Shown here: positions 35,772-47,863 of the stretch, piece after piece
Layout of the letters: every line of letters starts with the position of its first letter
Numbering within the stretch: the first letter of the stretch is position 1
Source: CAVSUR01 sp963846005
Lineage (GTDB): Bacteria; Actinomycetota; Actinomycetes; Streptosporangiales; Streptosporangiaceae
Direction of reading: 5' to 3'
NCBI GenBank assembly: GCA_963846005.1
Contig: CAWJUH010000005.1
Location: 287,604-351,603 of the forward strand
Length of the DNA stretch: 64,000 bases
Program-made: the position numbers and the translations under genes
The notes under the pieces: generated by a model
Database searches by the model: none
The model's input: only the letters and a program-made list of their open reading frames with translations
Told to the model about the DNA's origin: nothing

Positions 35772-35789
35772 CCGGCCGGGCCCGGCCGG
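35772..35789. terminator. GC-rich palindrome between convergent genes
   Basis: CCGGCCGGGCCCGGCCGG is a perfect 18-bp palindrome between the ends of the MDMPI-like gene and aceA. There is no T-run. It may act as a bidirectional hairpin terminator of the kind seen in high-GC actinobacteria. Confidence 0.4.
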
Positions 35790-35814
35790 TGCCGCCGGGG
35801 CTCGGCCGGGCCCG

Positions 35815-37116
<1,302 letters not shown>

Positions 37117-37183
37117 GGTGATCCCGGCCTCCTGCTGATGCATCTGGTCCCCGTAGTCCGGTCTCCAGCGTGCCGGGCAAGTT

Positions 37184-37259
37184 CCGCGAAAATCCAGTGA
37201 CCTTAGCACTGAACGGTTGCGATCTTTCCGCTAAAGTGAAGAAGTGACAAATTTCGCGG
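37184..37259. promoter_or_regulatory. aceA-ramB divergent promoter region with an inverted CCGCGAAA pair
   Basis: CCGCGAAAA at 37184-37192 and TTTCGCGG at 37252-37259 form a widely spaced inverted pair across the 127-bp gap. The middle contains AT-rich CTAAAGTGAAGAAGTG. RamB is known to autoregulate and to bind the aceA promoter in relatives, so binding here is expected, but these exact sites are inferred. Confidence 0.35.
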
Positions 37260-38731
37260 GCGAAGAATCGAGATCTTTGCCAACATCGCCGCTTGATCTC
37301 AGCATGTTCGGTCAGCGGCTGCGGCATGTCCGCCGCGCCCGCGGCCTGACGCTGGCCGACCTCGGCGCGCAGGTGGGCCGGGCCCCCTCAGTGCTGTCGC
37401 TGCTGGAGAACGGCAAGCGCGAGCCGAAGCTGTCCCTGATCGAGTCGCTGGCCGCCGCGCTGTCGGTGCCCGCGGACGAGCTGATGCGCCGCCAGCCGCC
37501 GAGCCGCCGGGCGCAGCTGGAGGTGGCACTGGAGCAGGCGCAGCGCGACCCGCAGTTCGCCGCGCTCGGCCTCGGCGGGCTGCGGGCCGGCGCCCGGGTG
37601 CCGAGCGATGTGATCGAGCACGTGCTGGCCCTGCACGCCGAGCTGCGCAAGCAGCGCAGCAAGACGGCCGCCACCCCGGAGGAGGCCAGGGCGGCTAACG
37701 CGGTGCTGCGCACCCAGATGCGCGAGCGCGGCAACTACTACGCCGAGATCGAGCACGCCGCGGCCCGGACGCTGGCCGCGGCCGGCTACTCCGGCGGCGC
37801 GCTGTCGCAGGGCATGCTGCTGTCGGCGGTCAGCCAGCACGGCTTCTCCGTGCAGTACGCCCCGGACCTGCCGCGGTCCGCGCGGTCGGTGACCGACCTG
37901 CGTAACCGCCGCATCTACCTGCGGCAGGAGTCGCTCGGCATGCACACGCCGCGGGCGGTGCTGCTGCAGACCCTCGGCCACTTCGTGCTCGGCCACTCCG
38001 CGCCGGCCGACTTCGGCGCGTTCTTGCGGCAGCGGGTCGAGGCCAATTACTTCGCCGCGGCGGTGCTGATGCCGGAGGAGACCGCGGCCTCGTTCCTGCG
38101 CCGGGCCAAGGAGGCCAGGGACTTGTCGGTGGAGGACCTGCGGGACGTGTTCGCGGTCTCCTACGAGATGGCCGCGCACCGGTTCACCAACCTCGCCACC
38201 CACCATCTCGGCCTGCCGTGCCACTTCGTCAAGAACGACGAGACCGGCATCATCTACAAGGCGTACGAGAACGACGGCGTGGTGTTCCCCGCCGACGCAG
38301 CCGGCGCGATCGAGGGCCAGCGGATGTGCCGGCTGTGGTCCGGCCGGCAGGTGTTCGCCGCCGCGGACCGGTTCAGCCCGCACTTCCAGTACTCCGACAT
38401 CCCGTCGGGCACCTACTGGTGCGTCGCCCAGGTCGACCCGGGCCGGGAGCGCAACTTCGCCATCACCCTCGGCGTGCCGTACGAGCATTCCCGCTGGTTC
38501 CGCGGCCGGGACACCCGGACCCGGGCCGCCTCGGCCTGCCCCGACGGCGAGTGCTGCAGCCGCCCGCCGGCGGTGCTGGCCGCCCGCTGGGAGGGCATGG
38601 CCTGGCCGTCGGCCCGGGCCCACTCGCACGTGCTGCTGGCCATGCCGACCGGCAGCTTCCCCGGCGTGGACGAGACCGAGGTGTACGAGTTCCTCGACCG
38701 GCACGCCGGGGCCGGCCGCGACCCCGGCTAG
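37244..38731 (+). CDS. ramB: RamB-type XRE/ImmA-like regulator of acetate metabolism
   Basis: 495 residues. The helix-turn-helix is at about 21-80 (FGQRLRHVRRARGLTLADLGAQVG, SVLSLLENGKREPKLSLIESLA). A zincin-like ImmA/IrrE domain follows with LLQTLGHFVLGHS, where the usual HExxH is altered to HFVLGH. A short-chain-fatty-acyl-regulator C-terminus contains LPCHFVKNDETGIIYKAYENDG and the cysteine cluster ACPDGECC. RamB proteins control aceA and related genes in response to carbon source. The GTG at 37244 is the most upstream start; ATG 37304 is an alternative. Confidence 0.88.
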   Translation: MTNFAGEESRSLPTSPLDLSMFGQRLRHVRRARGLTLADLGAQVGRAPSVLSLLENGKREPKLSLIESLAAALSVPADELMRRQPPSRRAQLEVALEQAQRDPQFAALGLGGLRAGARVPSDVIEHVLALHAELRKQRSKTAATPEEARAANAVLRTQMRERGNYYAEIEHAAARTLAAAGYSGGALSQGMLLSAVSQHGFSVQYAPDLPRSARSVTDLRNRRIYLRQESLGMHTPRAVLLQTLGHFVLGHSAPADFGAFLRQRVEANYFAAAVLMPEETAASFLRRAKEARDLSVEDLRDVFAVSYEMAAHRFTNLATHHLGLPCHFVKNDETGIIYKAYENDGVVFPADAAGAIEGQRMCRLWSGRQVFAAADRFSPHFQYSDIPSGTYWCVAQVDPGRERNFAITLGVPYEHSRWFRGRDTRTRAASACPDGECCSRPPAVLAARWEGMAWPSARAHSHVLLAMPTGSFPGVDETEVYEFLDRHAGAGRDPG

Positions 38732-38765
38732 GCCGGGCCAGGCTCGGCTAGGGCGGCTAGGGCGG

Positions 38766-41384
38766 CTAGATCCCTGGCACCCGGCCGCCGGGAGCCAGCG
38801 GCATCGAGCGCAGCCGGGTCCCGCACGCGGCGAAGACCGCGTTCGCGATCGCCGGGGCCACGCCGATGATCGGGGTCTCGCCCCCGCCGGCCGGCGGCTG
38901 GTCCGGCCGGTCCGCCAGCACCACCTCGACCTCGGGCAGGTCGGACAGCCGCGGCACCCGGTAGGCCGCCATCGAGCCGTTCAGCAGCCGGCCGCCGGCG
39001 AAGTCGACCGCCTCGAACAGCGCGCCGCCGAGGCCCATCATCACCGCGCCCTCGATCTGGTTGGCCAGGTTGTCGGGGTTCACCACGGCACCGCAGTCGA
39101 ACGCGGTGACCAGCCGCCGCACGGTCAGCTCGCCGCGCCCGCCCACCGTCACCTGCGCGGCGGTCGCCACCCGGCCGCCCTTCTCGAAGCCGCAGGCCAG
39201 GCCCGCGCCGGCGCCATCGGGCAGGCCGGGCGGGCGGCCCGGTGCCCAGCCGAGCCGCTGCGCGGCGGCGCGCAGCACCGCGGCGATCCGCTCGTCGTCC
39301 AGGTGCCGCAGCCGGAACTCCAGCGGCTCGGCGCCGGCCGCGGCGGCCAGCTCGTCGATCAGCGACTCGCGGGCGAAGTTGTTCGCGGTGGCGGCAAGTG
39401 CCCGGTAGGAGCCGCGCGGCAGCGGGGAGCGGGCCGGCTGGAACACCAGCCGCTGGGCGGGAATGCGGTACGGGCCCGGCAGGCCGATCTGCCCGGCCAG
39501 GATGTCGGTCATCGACCAGCCGGTGATCATCCCGGCCTGGCCGGCGCTGGCGGCTGCGTCGATCACCGCGGCCGGGCGGAAGTAGCCGCAGCGGAACTCC
39601 TCGGCCCGGCTCCACTGCACCTTGACCGGCCGCCCGGCCGCCCGGGCCAGCCGGGCCGCCTCCAGCGCGACGGTGCTGCCGTGCTTGCCGCCGAAGCCGC
39701 CGCCGTAGTCGGGCACGGTGACGTGCACCGCATCCTGCGGCAGGCCGAGGGCGGCGGCCAGCTCCTGGCGGGCCCGGAACGGGGTCGAGCTGCCGGTCTG
39801 CACGTGCAGCTGGCCGTCCCGCCAGGCCGCCAGCGCCGAGCGCGGCTCCAGCGGCACGTGCGCGATGTAGGCCGCGGTGTAGGTCGCGGCGACCCGGACC
39901 GGTCCCGCGGCGAGCGCGGCGTCCGGGTCGCCGGCCTCCTGCCGCCAGGCCGCCATCCGGCCCTCGCCGGGCACCAGGTGCGCGCGCAGGTAATCCTCCA
40001 GCTCCGCCGCGGCGGGCTGCGGCTCGGTGTCCCAGTCCGCCTCGATGGCCGCGACCGCGCGCGCGGCGGCGGCCCGGCTGGGCGCCAGCACGCCGATGAA
40101 GTCGCCGTCGCGGACCACCTGCACGCCGTCCATGGCCTGCGCCGGGCCGGGGTCGACGCGGCGCAGCACCGCCCCGTAGCCGGGCGGCCGCAGCACCGCG
40201 CCGTGCAGCATCCCGGCCGCGCGCAGGTCGGCCGGGAATCGCTTGCGGCCGGTGACCACGTCCGCGCCGCCGAGCGCGCGGGCCGGCTGGCCGGCGGCCG
40301 TCCAGTCCGCCGGGGCGGTGACGGGCCGGTCCGGCGGCACCCGCTCGACCCGGCGCATCCCGGCGACCAGGTCGCCGTACCCGGCCGACGGGGCGCCATC
40401 CGGGCCGGCGATGATCCCGCCTGCCGCGGTCAGCACGGCGGGCGGCAGGCCGAACCGGCCGGCCGCCGTCTCCATCAGCACCTCGCGGGCCGCTGCGGCG
40501 GCGGCGCGCAGCGGCGGCGCCGCGTAGGGCATCGACCGGCTGCCGAACGTGCCCCAGTCGAACGGGGAGATGTCGGTCTGCCCCATGACCATCCGCACCC
40601 GGGCCGGCTCGACCGCAAGCTCCTCGGCGACCAGCACCGACAGCGCGGTCCTGGTGCCCTGCCCGGCCTCCACCTTGCCGGTGAACGCGGTGATGGCGCC
40701 GTCGGCGCCGATATGCACCCAGGCGTCGTCGGACCCGCCGGGGCCGCCCGGCTCGGGGCCGCCGTCCGGCGCGACCACCGTGACCAGCCCGTCGGGCATC
40801 CGGCCGAAGAACGGGTCGGCCGCCCGCACCGCCTGGTCCCAGGGGAGCCCGCCCGGGCCGGGGTCACCCGGGTCCAGCTCGCCCGGGACGTCCAGGACCG
40901 GCTCAGGGACGGGCTGCAGCTGCTCGGGGTGGCGCATCAGCTCCGCCGCGCGGTGCACCGCCCGCCGGATCCGCGGGTAGGTGCAGCAGCGGCAGACGTG
41001 GCCGTCCAGCTCGGCGGCGATCCGCTCGTCATCGGGGTCGGCCACCCGGGCCAGCAGCGCGGCCGTGGCGGTCAGCCAGCCGGGCGTGCAGTACCCGCAC
41101 TGCATCGCGCCGGCCTCCAGCCAGGCCTGCTGCACCGGGTGCAGGATCCCGTCCTCGGCCAGCCCCTCGACCGTGGTGACCCGCTGGCCGGCCGCCGCGG
41201 ACGCCGGGGTGGTGCAGGCGGCGACCGGGCGGCGGCCGATCAGCACCGTGCACGCGCCGCACGCGCCCTCGCCGCAGCCGATCTTCGGCCCGGTGATGCC
41301 GAGACCGTCGCGCAGCACGTCGAGCAGGGTCGCCTCCGGCTGGTCCGGCGCCTGCGCCGCGGCGCCGTTCACGATGATCTCCAT
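38766..41384 (-). CDS. Single-chain molybdenum hydroxylase ([2Fe-2S] domain fused to molybdopterin subunit, IorAB-like)
   Basis: 872 residues. Residues 1-150 carry the plant-type [2Fe-2S] cluster (C37, C42, C45, C57) and the second cluster (C96, C99, C131, C133). Residues from about 180 on form the aldehyde-oxidase/xanthine-dehydrogenase-type molybdopterin subunit, with GGGFGGKHG and the active-site glutamate in GGGETPIIG (E836). Isoquinoline 1-oxidoreductase-type enzymes have the same domains as two proteins and no FAD subunit; here they are one polypeptide and no FAD gene is near. It probably hydroxylates an N-heterocycle or aldehyde, passing electrons to a separate acceptor. Confidence 0.85.
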   Translation of the reverse strand: MEIIVNGAAAQAPDQPEATLLDVLRDGLGITGPKIGCGEGACGACTVLIGRRPVAACTTPASAAAGQRVTTVEGLAEDGILHPVQQAWLEAGAMQCGYCTPGWLTATAALLARVADPDDERIAAELDGHVCRCCTYPRIRRAVHRAAELMRHPEQLQPVPEPVLDVPGELDPGDPGPGGLPWDQAVRAADPFFGRMPDGLVTVVAPDGGPEPGGPGGSDDAWVHIGADGAITAFTGKVEAGQGTRTALSVLVAEELAVEPARVRMVMGQTDISPFDWGTFGSRSMPYAAPPLRAAAAAAREVLMETAAGRFGLPPAVLTAAGGIIAGPDGAPSAGYGDLVAGMRRVERVPPDRPVTAPADWTAAGQPARALGGADVVTGRKRFPADLRAAGMLHGAVLRPPGYGAVLRRVDPGPAQAMDGVQVVRDGDFIGVLAPSRAAAARAVAAIEADWDTEPQPAAAELEDYLRAHLVPGEGRMAAWRQEAGDPDAALAAGPVRVAATYTAAYIAHVPLEPRSALAAWRDGQLHVQTGSSTPFRARQELAAALGLPQDAVHVTVPDYGGGFGGKHGSTVALEAARLARAAGRPVKVQWSRAEEFRCGYFRPAAVIDAAASAGQAGMITGWSMTDILAGQIGLPGPYRIPAQRLVFQPARSPLPRGSYRALAATANNFARESLIDELAAAAGAEPLEFRLRHLDDERIAAVLRAAAQRLGWAPGRPPGLPDGAGAGLACGFEKGGRVATAAQVTVGGRGELTVRRLVTAFDCGAVVNPDNLANQIEGAVMMGLGGALFEAVDFAGGRLLNGSMAAYRVPRLSDLPEVEVVLADRPDQPPAGGGETPIIGVAPAIANAVFAACGTRLRSMPLAPGGRVPGI

Positions 41385-41492
41385 GTTCCCGACGCTACCC
41401 GGGGGCTAGGTTGTGCCCGAGATCGCCGTCCCGCTCTCCGGGACCGGAAACCCGCTTCCCGGCCCGCGCAGATGTGCAGAAAGGCCACGGCC

Positions 41493-42146
41493 ATGACCGA
41501 CACCCCGCCCGCCGCCGCTCCGGACGGCGCCGCCACCGCCACCGGGACCGCCACGGCGACCGCGCCGCCGCCCGGTCCCGGGCACAAGCCGCCCACCGAC
41601 GCCGCGGCGGTCCGGGCCAACACCGAGGCGATGACGCACCTGCGCGAGCGGGTCCGGCAGATCCGCGAGGCGCCGGCCGAGCACCGGCCCCGGCTGGTGA
41701 CCTCCGAGCACGTGCGCGGCAGCAGCATCCTGGACAAGATCGCCGACGCCGTGAACAAGGTCTGCGGCTCGATGTGGGTCTTCCTCGGGATCACGATCGG
41801 CATCGTGTTGTGGCTGTTCGCCGGGAACATCGTCGGCTTCGACAAGACCCCGTGGCCGCTGCTGCTGACGATCCTGAACCTGCCCCAGCTATCGATCATG
41901 ATCTCGCTGCAGGTCAGCGCGAACCGGGCGCAGGCGGCCAGCGACAAGCGGGCCATCGCCGACCACGAGACGCTGATCGCGCTGCACGAGATGGGCAAGC
42001 AGCAGCTCGACATCCTGCACGGCCAGGACCAGGTGCTCGCGCTGCTGAACAACTTCGCCAGTAAGGACATGCCCGGGCGGCAGGCCGAGATCCAGGCCAC
42101 CGTCAACCAGATCCTGCAGTTGGCGTCCGGCCCGGCCGGCCGCTGA
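41493..42146 (+). CDS. DUF1003 membrane protein
   Basis: 217 residues from ATG 41493, with AGAAAGG 9 bases upstream. A proline/alanine-rich N-terminus of about 45 residues is followed by DUF1003: the helix MWVFLGITIGIVLWLFAGNIVG, the conserved FDKTPWPLLLTILNLPQLSIMISLQVSANRAQAASDKRA, and a C-terminal coiled region. Function unknown; two membrane helices. It is divergent from the molybdenum hydroxylase and 68 bp upstream of ftsH. Confidence 0.8.
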   Translation: MTDTPPAAAPDGAATATGTATATAPPPGPGHKPPTDAAAVRANTEAMTHLRERVRQIREAPAEHRPRLVTSEHVRGSSILDKIADAVNKVCGSMWVFLGITIGIVLWLFAGNIVGFDKTPWPLLLTILNLPQLSIMISLQVSANRAQAASDKRAIADHETLIALHEMGKQQLDILHGQDQVLALLNNFASKDMPGRQAEIQATVNQILQLASGPAGR

Positions 42147-42214
42147 CGGGCTGGCCGGCGGCGAGCCGTGATGGCGGCGGCCAGGGTGGCGCGGCGCCGA
42201 TCATAGGATGAGTC

Positions 42215-44221
<2,007 letters not shown>

Positions 44222-44222
44222 G

Positions 44223-45225
44223 GTGGCGCCGCTGCGGGTGCTGTCCGCCCGCGACGTGCACGACCTGCTGCCGCCGGGCGAATGCGCGCAGGCCATGCGC
44301 CGACGTGCTGGCCGCGCGGGCCCGCGGCGAGGCGCACCAGCCGCTGCGGACGGTGATCCGCCCGGACGGCGCGGCCGGGCTGATGGCGCTGATGCCGGCC
44401 TACCTGCCCGGCGGCGACCCGGCGCTGGCGGCCGGTTACGGGCTCAAGGCCATCTGCATCACGCCCGGCAACCCGGCGGCCGGGCTGGACGCCCACCAGG
44501 GCATCGTGCTGCTGTCCAGGTCGGCTACCGGGGAGCCGGTGGCGGTGCTGAACGCCTCGGCCGTGACCGAGATCAGGACCGCGGCGGTGTCGGCGGTGGC
44601 GACCCGGCTGCTGGCCCGGCCGGAAGCCGCCGTGCTGGCCGTGGTCGGCACCGGGGTGCAGGCCCGCGCGCACGCCCGGGCGCTGTCCGCGGACCGGGAG
44701 CTGGCCCTGATCCGGGTGGCCGGCCGGAACGCCGGCCGGGCCGCGGCGTGCGCGCAGGACCTGCGGCGCGAGCTCGGCGTGCCGGTGGTGGCGTGCGCCA
44801 CCGGGCGGGAGGCGGTGGCCGGCGCCGGCATCGTGGTCACCGCGACCAGCTCGGCGGAGCCGGTCGTGCGCGGCGGCTGGCTGGCGCCGGGCACGCACGT
44901 CAACGCGGTCGGGGCGTGCCTGCCGTCGGCGCGCGAGCTGGACAGCGCGACGGTGGCGGCGGCGGCGCTGTTCGCCGACAGCCGGGAGTCGGCCGCCGCC
45001 GAGTCCGGCGACTTCCTGCTGGCCGTGGCCGACGGCGCGATCGGCCCCGGGCACATCCGCGCGGAGCTCGGCGAGGTGCTCACTCAGGCCGCGCCGGGCC
45101 GCACGGACGCCGATGAGATCACCGTGTTCGAGTCACTGGGGCTGGCCGTCGAGGACCTGGCCGCCGCGGCGCTGGCCTGGCGCAAGGCCGAGCAGGCCGG
45201 CCGGGGCACGCTCGCTCCGTTCTGA
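44223..45225 (+). CDS. Ornithine cyclodeaminase/mu-crystallin-family protein, one frameshift
   Basis: The start GTG 44223 is 2 bp after the ftsH stop. The N-terminus LRVLSARDVHDLLPPGECAQAMR runs in one frame. The rest (DVLAARARGEAHQPLRTVIRP ... GYGLKAICITPGNPAAGLDAHQG ... VVGTGVQARAHARALS) continues in another after an extra C near 44302. Removing that base restores a normal 334-residue enzyme with the Rossmann motif VGTGVQA. The family includes ornithine cyclodeaminase, alanine dehydrogenase and ketimine reductase; the substrate is not determined. Confidence 0.78.
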
Positions 45226-45248
45226 CGCGCCCGGGACCCGCTTACCAT

Positions 45249-46265
45249 GTGCCGGTGACTGCACCCGGCTACCTGCGCTACCCGCACATCCACGGCGACC
45301 TGATCGCCTTCGTCGCCGACGACGACGTCTGGCTCGGCCCCGCCGACGGCGGCCGGGCCTGGCGGATCTCCGCCGACCGGGCCCCGGCCAGCTTCCCGCG
45401 GATCGCGCCGGACGGCGCCGCGCTGGCCTGGACCAGCCGCCGGGACGGGCCGCCGGAAGTCTTCGCCGCCGCGGCCGACGGCGCGGATTGCCGCCGGCTG
45501 ACCTACTGGGGCGATGTCACGACCCGGGTCCGCGGCTGGACGCCGGACGGCGAGGTGCTGGCGGTCAGCGCGGCCGGGCAGCCGTTCACCCACCTGACCG
45601 TGCCGTACGCGGTTCCGGCCAGCGGGGCGCAGCCGCCGCGGCGGCTGCCGTTCGGCCCGGCTGCCGACATCGCCCTGGATGCGGACCGGGCCGCGCTGCT
45701 GACCGGCAGCGCGGGCCGGGACCCGGCGTACTGGAAGCGCTACCGGGGCGGCACCGCCGGGCGGCTGTGGCTCGGTCACCGGTCTCCGGCGGGCACCACC
45801 TACACCCGGCTGATGGCGGAGCTCGGCGGCTGGCTGGCCAGCCCGATGCTGATCGGCGGCCGGCTGGCGTTCCTGTCCGACCACGAGGGCACCGCGAACA
45901 TCTACTCCTGCGCCCCGGACGGCTCTGACCTGCGGCGGCACACCGACCACGACGGCTTCTACGCTCGCAACCCGAGCACCGACGGGCACCGGGTCGTCTA
46001 CCACTGCGCGGGGGAGATCTGGTGGCTGGACAGCCTGGACCCCGCCTCGCAGCCCGCCCGGGTCGAGCTGCGCACCGGCCCGCAGGCCGCCCGGGCGCCC
46101 CGGCTGGTCAGCGCCGAGGACCATCTCGGCGAGCTGGCCTGCGACTACGCCGGCCAGGGCAGCGCGGTCGAGGTGCGCGGCACGGTGCACTGGCTGACCC
46201 GCCGGGACGGCCCGGCCCGGGCGCTGACCGCCGTCCCCGGGGTGCGGGCCCGGCTGCAAACCTAA
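45249..46265 (+). CDS. Tricorn-protease-like protein, N-terminal part only (cut at a sequence join)
   Basis: 338 residues of beta-propeller sequence: GYLRYPHIHGDLIAFVADDDVWLGPADGG at the start, then repeats with RIAPDGAALAWTS, TEGTANIYSC-like SDHEGTANIYSCAPDGSDLRRHTDHDGFYARNPSTDGHRVVYHCAGEIWWLD. Tricorn core proteases are about 1,000-1,100 residues, with PDZ and S41 serine-protease domains after two propellers; all of that is missing. The frame ends in a stop a few codons after the composition changes at about 46,255-46,262. The truncation coincides with the block boundary. GTG 45255 is an equally good start. Confidence 0.75.
   Translation: MPVTAPGYLRYPHIHGDLIAFVADDDVWLGPADGGRAWRISADRAPASFPRIAPDGAALAWTSRRDGPPEVFAAAADGADCRRLTYWGDVTTRVRGWTPDGEVLAVSAAGQPFTHLTVPYAVPASGAQPPRRLPFGPAADIALDADRAALLTGSAGRDPAYWKRYRGGTAGRLWLGHRSPAGTTYTRLMAELGGWLASPMLIGGRLAFLSDHEGTANIYSCAPDGSDLRRHTDHDGFYARNPSTDGHRVVYHCAGEIWWLDSLDPASQPARVELRTGPQAARAPRLVSAEDHLGELACDYAGQGSAVEVRGTVHWLTRRDGPARALTAVPGVRARLQT
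46255..46265. other. Composition/taxonomy break 1 (actinobacterial to alphaproteobacterial)
   Basis: The tricorn-like gene loses similarity here and base use changes from extreme G/C third positions to a milder pattern. The following 170 bp hold no gene. They contain CCCTCACCCAACCCTCTCCC (46386-46405), a motif common in proteobacterial intergenic REP-like sequence. The exact joint cannot be placed to the base. Confidence 0.6.
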
Positions 46266-46433
46266 CACGGGGTGCCAGGATTGGTTCCGGCGGCGCATTT
46301 GAAAGAGGATGTAGTGGCTTCAGTTTGCAGGGGCGGACCGGGTCAGCTCGTGTCGTGGCCGGGGTGGGTGTTGGAGGCAGCGCCACCCTCACCCAACCCT
46401 CTCCCGGGGGCGGAAGTGGGCTTTGCGGGCGGA

Positions 46434-47183
46434 TTAGGAGCCTAGGAGCTGGCCTCCGTCGACGACGATGCTTTGGCCGGTGATCCAGCTGGCGCGGCGG
46501 GAGGCTAGGAAGAGGACGAGCTCGGCGACTTCTTCGGGGCGGCCCAGGCGGCCGAAGGGGATTTGACCGAGGATCGCGTTGTACAGGCCAGGGTCCTGGG
46601 TGCGGCGGCGCTCCCAGGAGCCGCCGGGGAACTCGATCGAGCCGGGGGCGACGGCGTTCACGCGGATGCCGCGGGGAGCCAGGATGCGGGCTTGGCTTGA
46701 GGTGTAATGATCGACGGCCGCCTTGATCGCGCCGTAGGGCGGGTTGCGGTTGGTGGCGCGCAGGGCGGAGATGCTGGAGACGTTGACGATGGCGCCCTCG
46801 GCGGCGCGCTCGAGGTAGGGCAGCGCGGCGTGGCTGGCGCGGACGGTGGCCATGAGGTCGACGTTGATGGCGGCGGCCCAGCCGGCCTCGTCATCGGTGG
46901 AGCCGAAGCCGGAGGCGTTGTTGACGAGCACGTTGATCCCGCCGAGGGCGGCGGCGGCATCGGGGATGAAGCGGTCGATATCGGCGGCGACGGCGAGGTC
47001 GACCGGGGCGGCGTAGGCGGTGGCGCCGGCGGCTTCCAGCTCGCGCCGGGTCGCCTCGAGGGCTTCGGCGCCCCTGGCGCAGATTGCGACCGATGCGCTT
47101 TCGCGCGCGAAGGCGAGCGCGATCGAGCGCCCAATCCCGCGGCTTGCTCCCATGACCAGCACGCGCCGCCCGGTGAATTCCAT
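46434..47183 (-). CDS. Short-chain dehydrogenase/reductase
   Basis: 249 residues from ATG 47183. The nucleotide motif is MGASRGIG (12-19) and the NNAS motif lies in VLVNNASGFG. The catalytic serine lies in VNVSSISAL and the Tyr/Lys in PPYGAIKAAVDH. The C-terminus ASWITGQSIVVDGGQ is standard. The substrate is unknown. It lies 20 bp downstream of brnA on the same strand, though a functional link is unlikely. First complete gene of the alphaproteobacterial-looking block and one of its few genes without a frameshift. Confidence 0.83.
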   Translation of the reverse strand: MEFTGRRVLVMGASRGIGRSIALAFARESASVAICARGAEALEATRRELEAAGATAYAAPVDLAVAADIDRFIPDAAAALGGINVLVNNASGFGSTDDEAGWAAAINVDLMATVRASHAALPYLERAAEGAIVNVSSISALRATNRNPPYGAIKAAVDHYTSSQARILAPRGIRVNAVAPGSIEFPGGSWERRRTQDPGLYNAILGQIPFGRLGRPEEVAELVLFLASRRASWITGQSIVVDGGQLLGS

Positions 47184-47203
47184 CGATATCGTTCCTTCGG
47201 AGG

Positions 47204-47476
47204 TTATTTCTGATCCAGCTCTAGCGCCTGGCGCAGGATGCGGTTGACGGCCGATTGCCATCCTGGGCCAGCTTCGCGCAGCTTTGCGAGTACATCGGGG
47301 TCAAGCCGGAAGCTGATCAATTCTTTCCGGCCGGCCGATTTGGGGCGACCAGGTCCGCGTGAAACGAACCGGTCGCCTTCGAATATCTCGGCGTCACGGG
47401 GCATGACGGCGGTGAGGGGCGGGGCGTTATCGGCGTCCGTCCAGGGGACCGAACCAGTTTTTCTCTTCGTCTGCAT
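47204..47476 (-). CDS. brnA: BrnA-type antitoxin
   Basis: 90 residues. The C-terminal part is a ribbon-helix-helix/HTH: GRPKSAGRKELISFRLDPDVLAKLREAGPGWQSAVNRILRQAL, the BrnA pattern in which the antitoxin binds its own promoter and the toxin. It overlaps the 3' end of brnT by about 50 bp, as usual for such pairs. The toxin gene comes first, also the standard BrnT-BrnA order. Confidence 0.82.
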   Translation of the reverse strand: MQTKRKTGSVPWTDADNAPPLTAVMPRDAEIFEGDRFVSRGPGRPKSAGRKELISFRLDPDVLAKLREAGPGWQSAVNRILRQALELDQK

Positions 47477-47707
47477 CGGCGTGCCTCATTGAGATGATCC
47501 GCCGCGTTTCATCACGTGGCGTCCAGACCAAGACGACGCACCTGCCTCGCAGATGCCCCGCCGTGATGAAGCGGTCCTCTCCATAATCGAACCGCTCGTC
47601 CTGCCGGGTCACGGTCCGGCCAGCGAACAGTTCGGCCGCGTCCTCGAAATCGAGCTCCCGATTGGCTAGCGTTGCCGCCCGCTCTTCGGGTCGTAGCTGA
47701 TGCGCAT
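47427..47707 (-). CDS. brnT: BrnT-type ribonuclease toxin, one frameshift near the start
   Basis: From ATG 47707 the start MRISYDPK is in one frame. The body (RAATLANRELDFEDAAELFAGRTVTRQDERFDYGEDRFITAGHLRGRCVVLVWTPRDETRRIISMRHAD) is in the next after a missing base near 47683. With the base restored it is a normal BrnT of about 93 residues, with the conserved DFEDA, GE.R....G and RRIISMRxA motifs. BrnT is a RelE-like RNase neutralised by BrnA. Confidence 0.78.
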
Positions 47708-47863
47708 CCCTCAAGCGTTCGGACGCATGCAGATGCCCGAATAAGTGTACTACGCAAATTAGGCGGCCTGCCGGGGCCGGCGCAAGGGACGTGATGGCCC
47801 ACCCTGGCGGCCAGCGTCGACCGGCGGCTTATACTGGGTGCAACAAGACATAAAGAGGGAACC

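Noticed and set aside
39303..42146. 947-codon plus-strand frame reaching into DUF1003
   Set aside because: Only the last 217 codons are real; the rest is antisense to the molybdenum hydroxylase.
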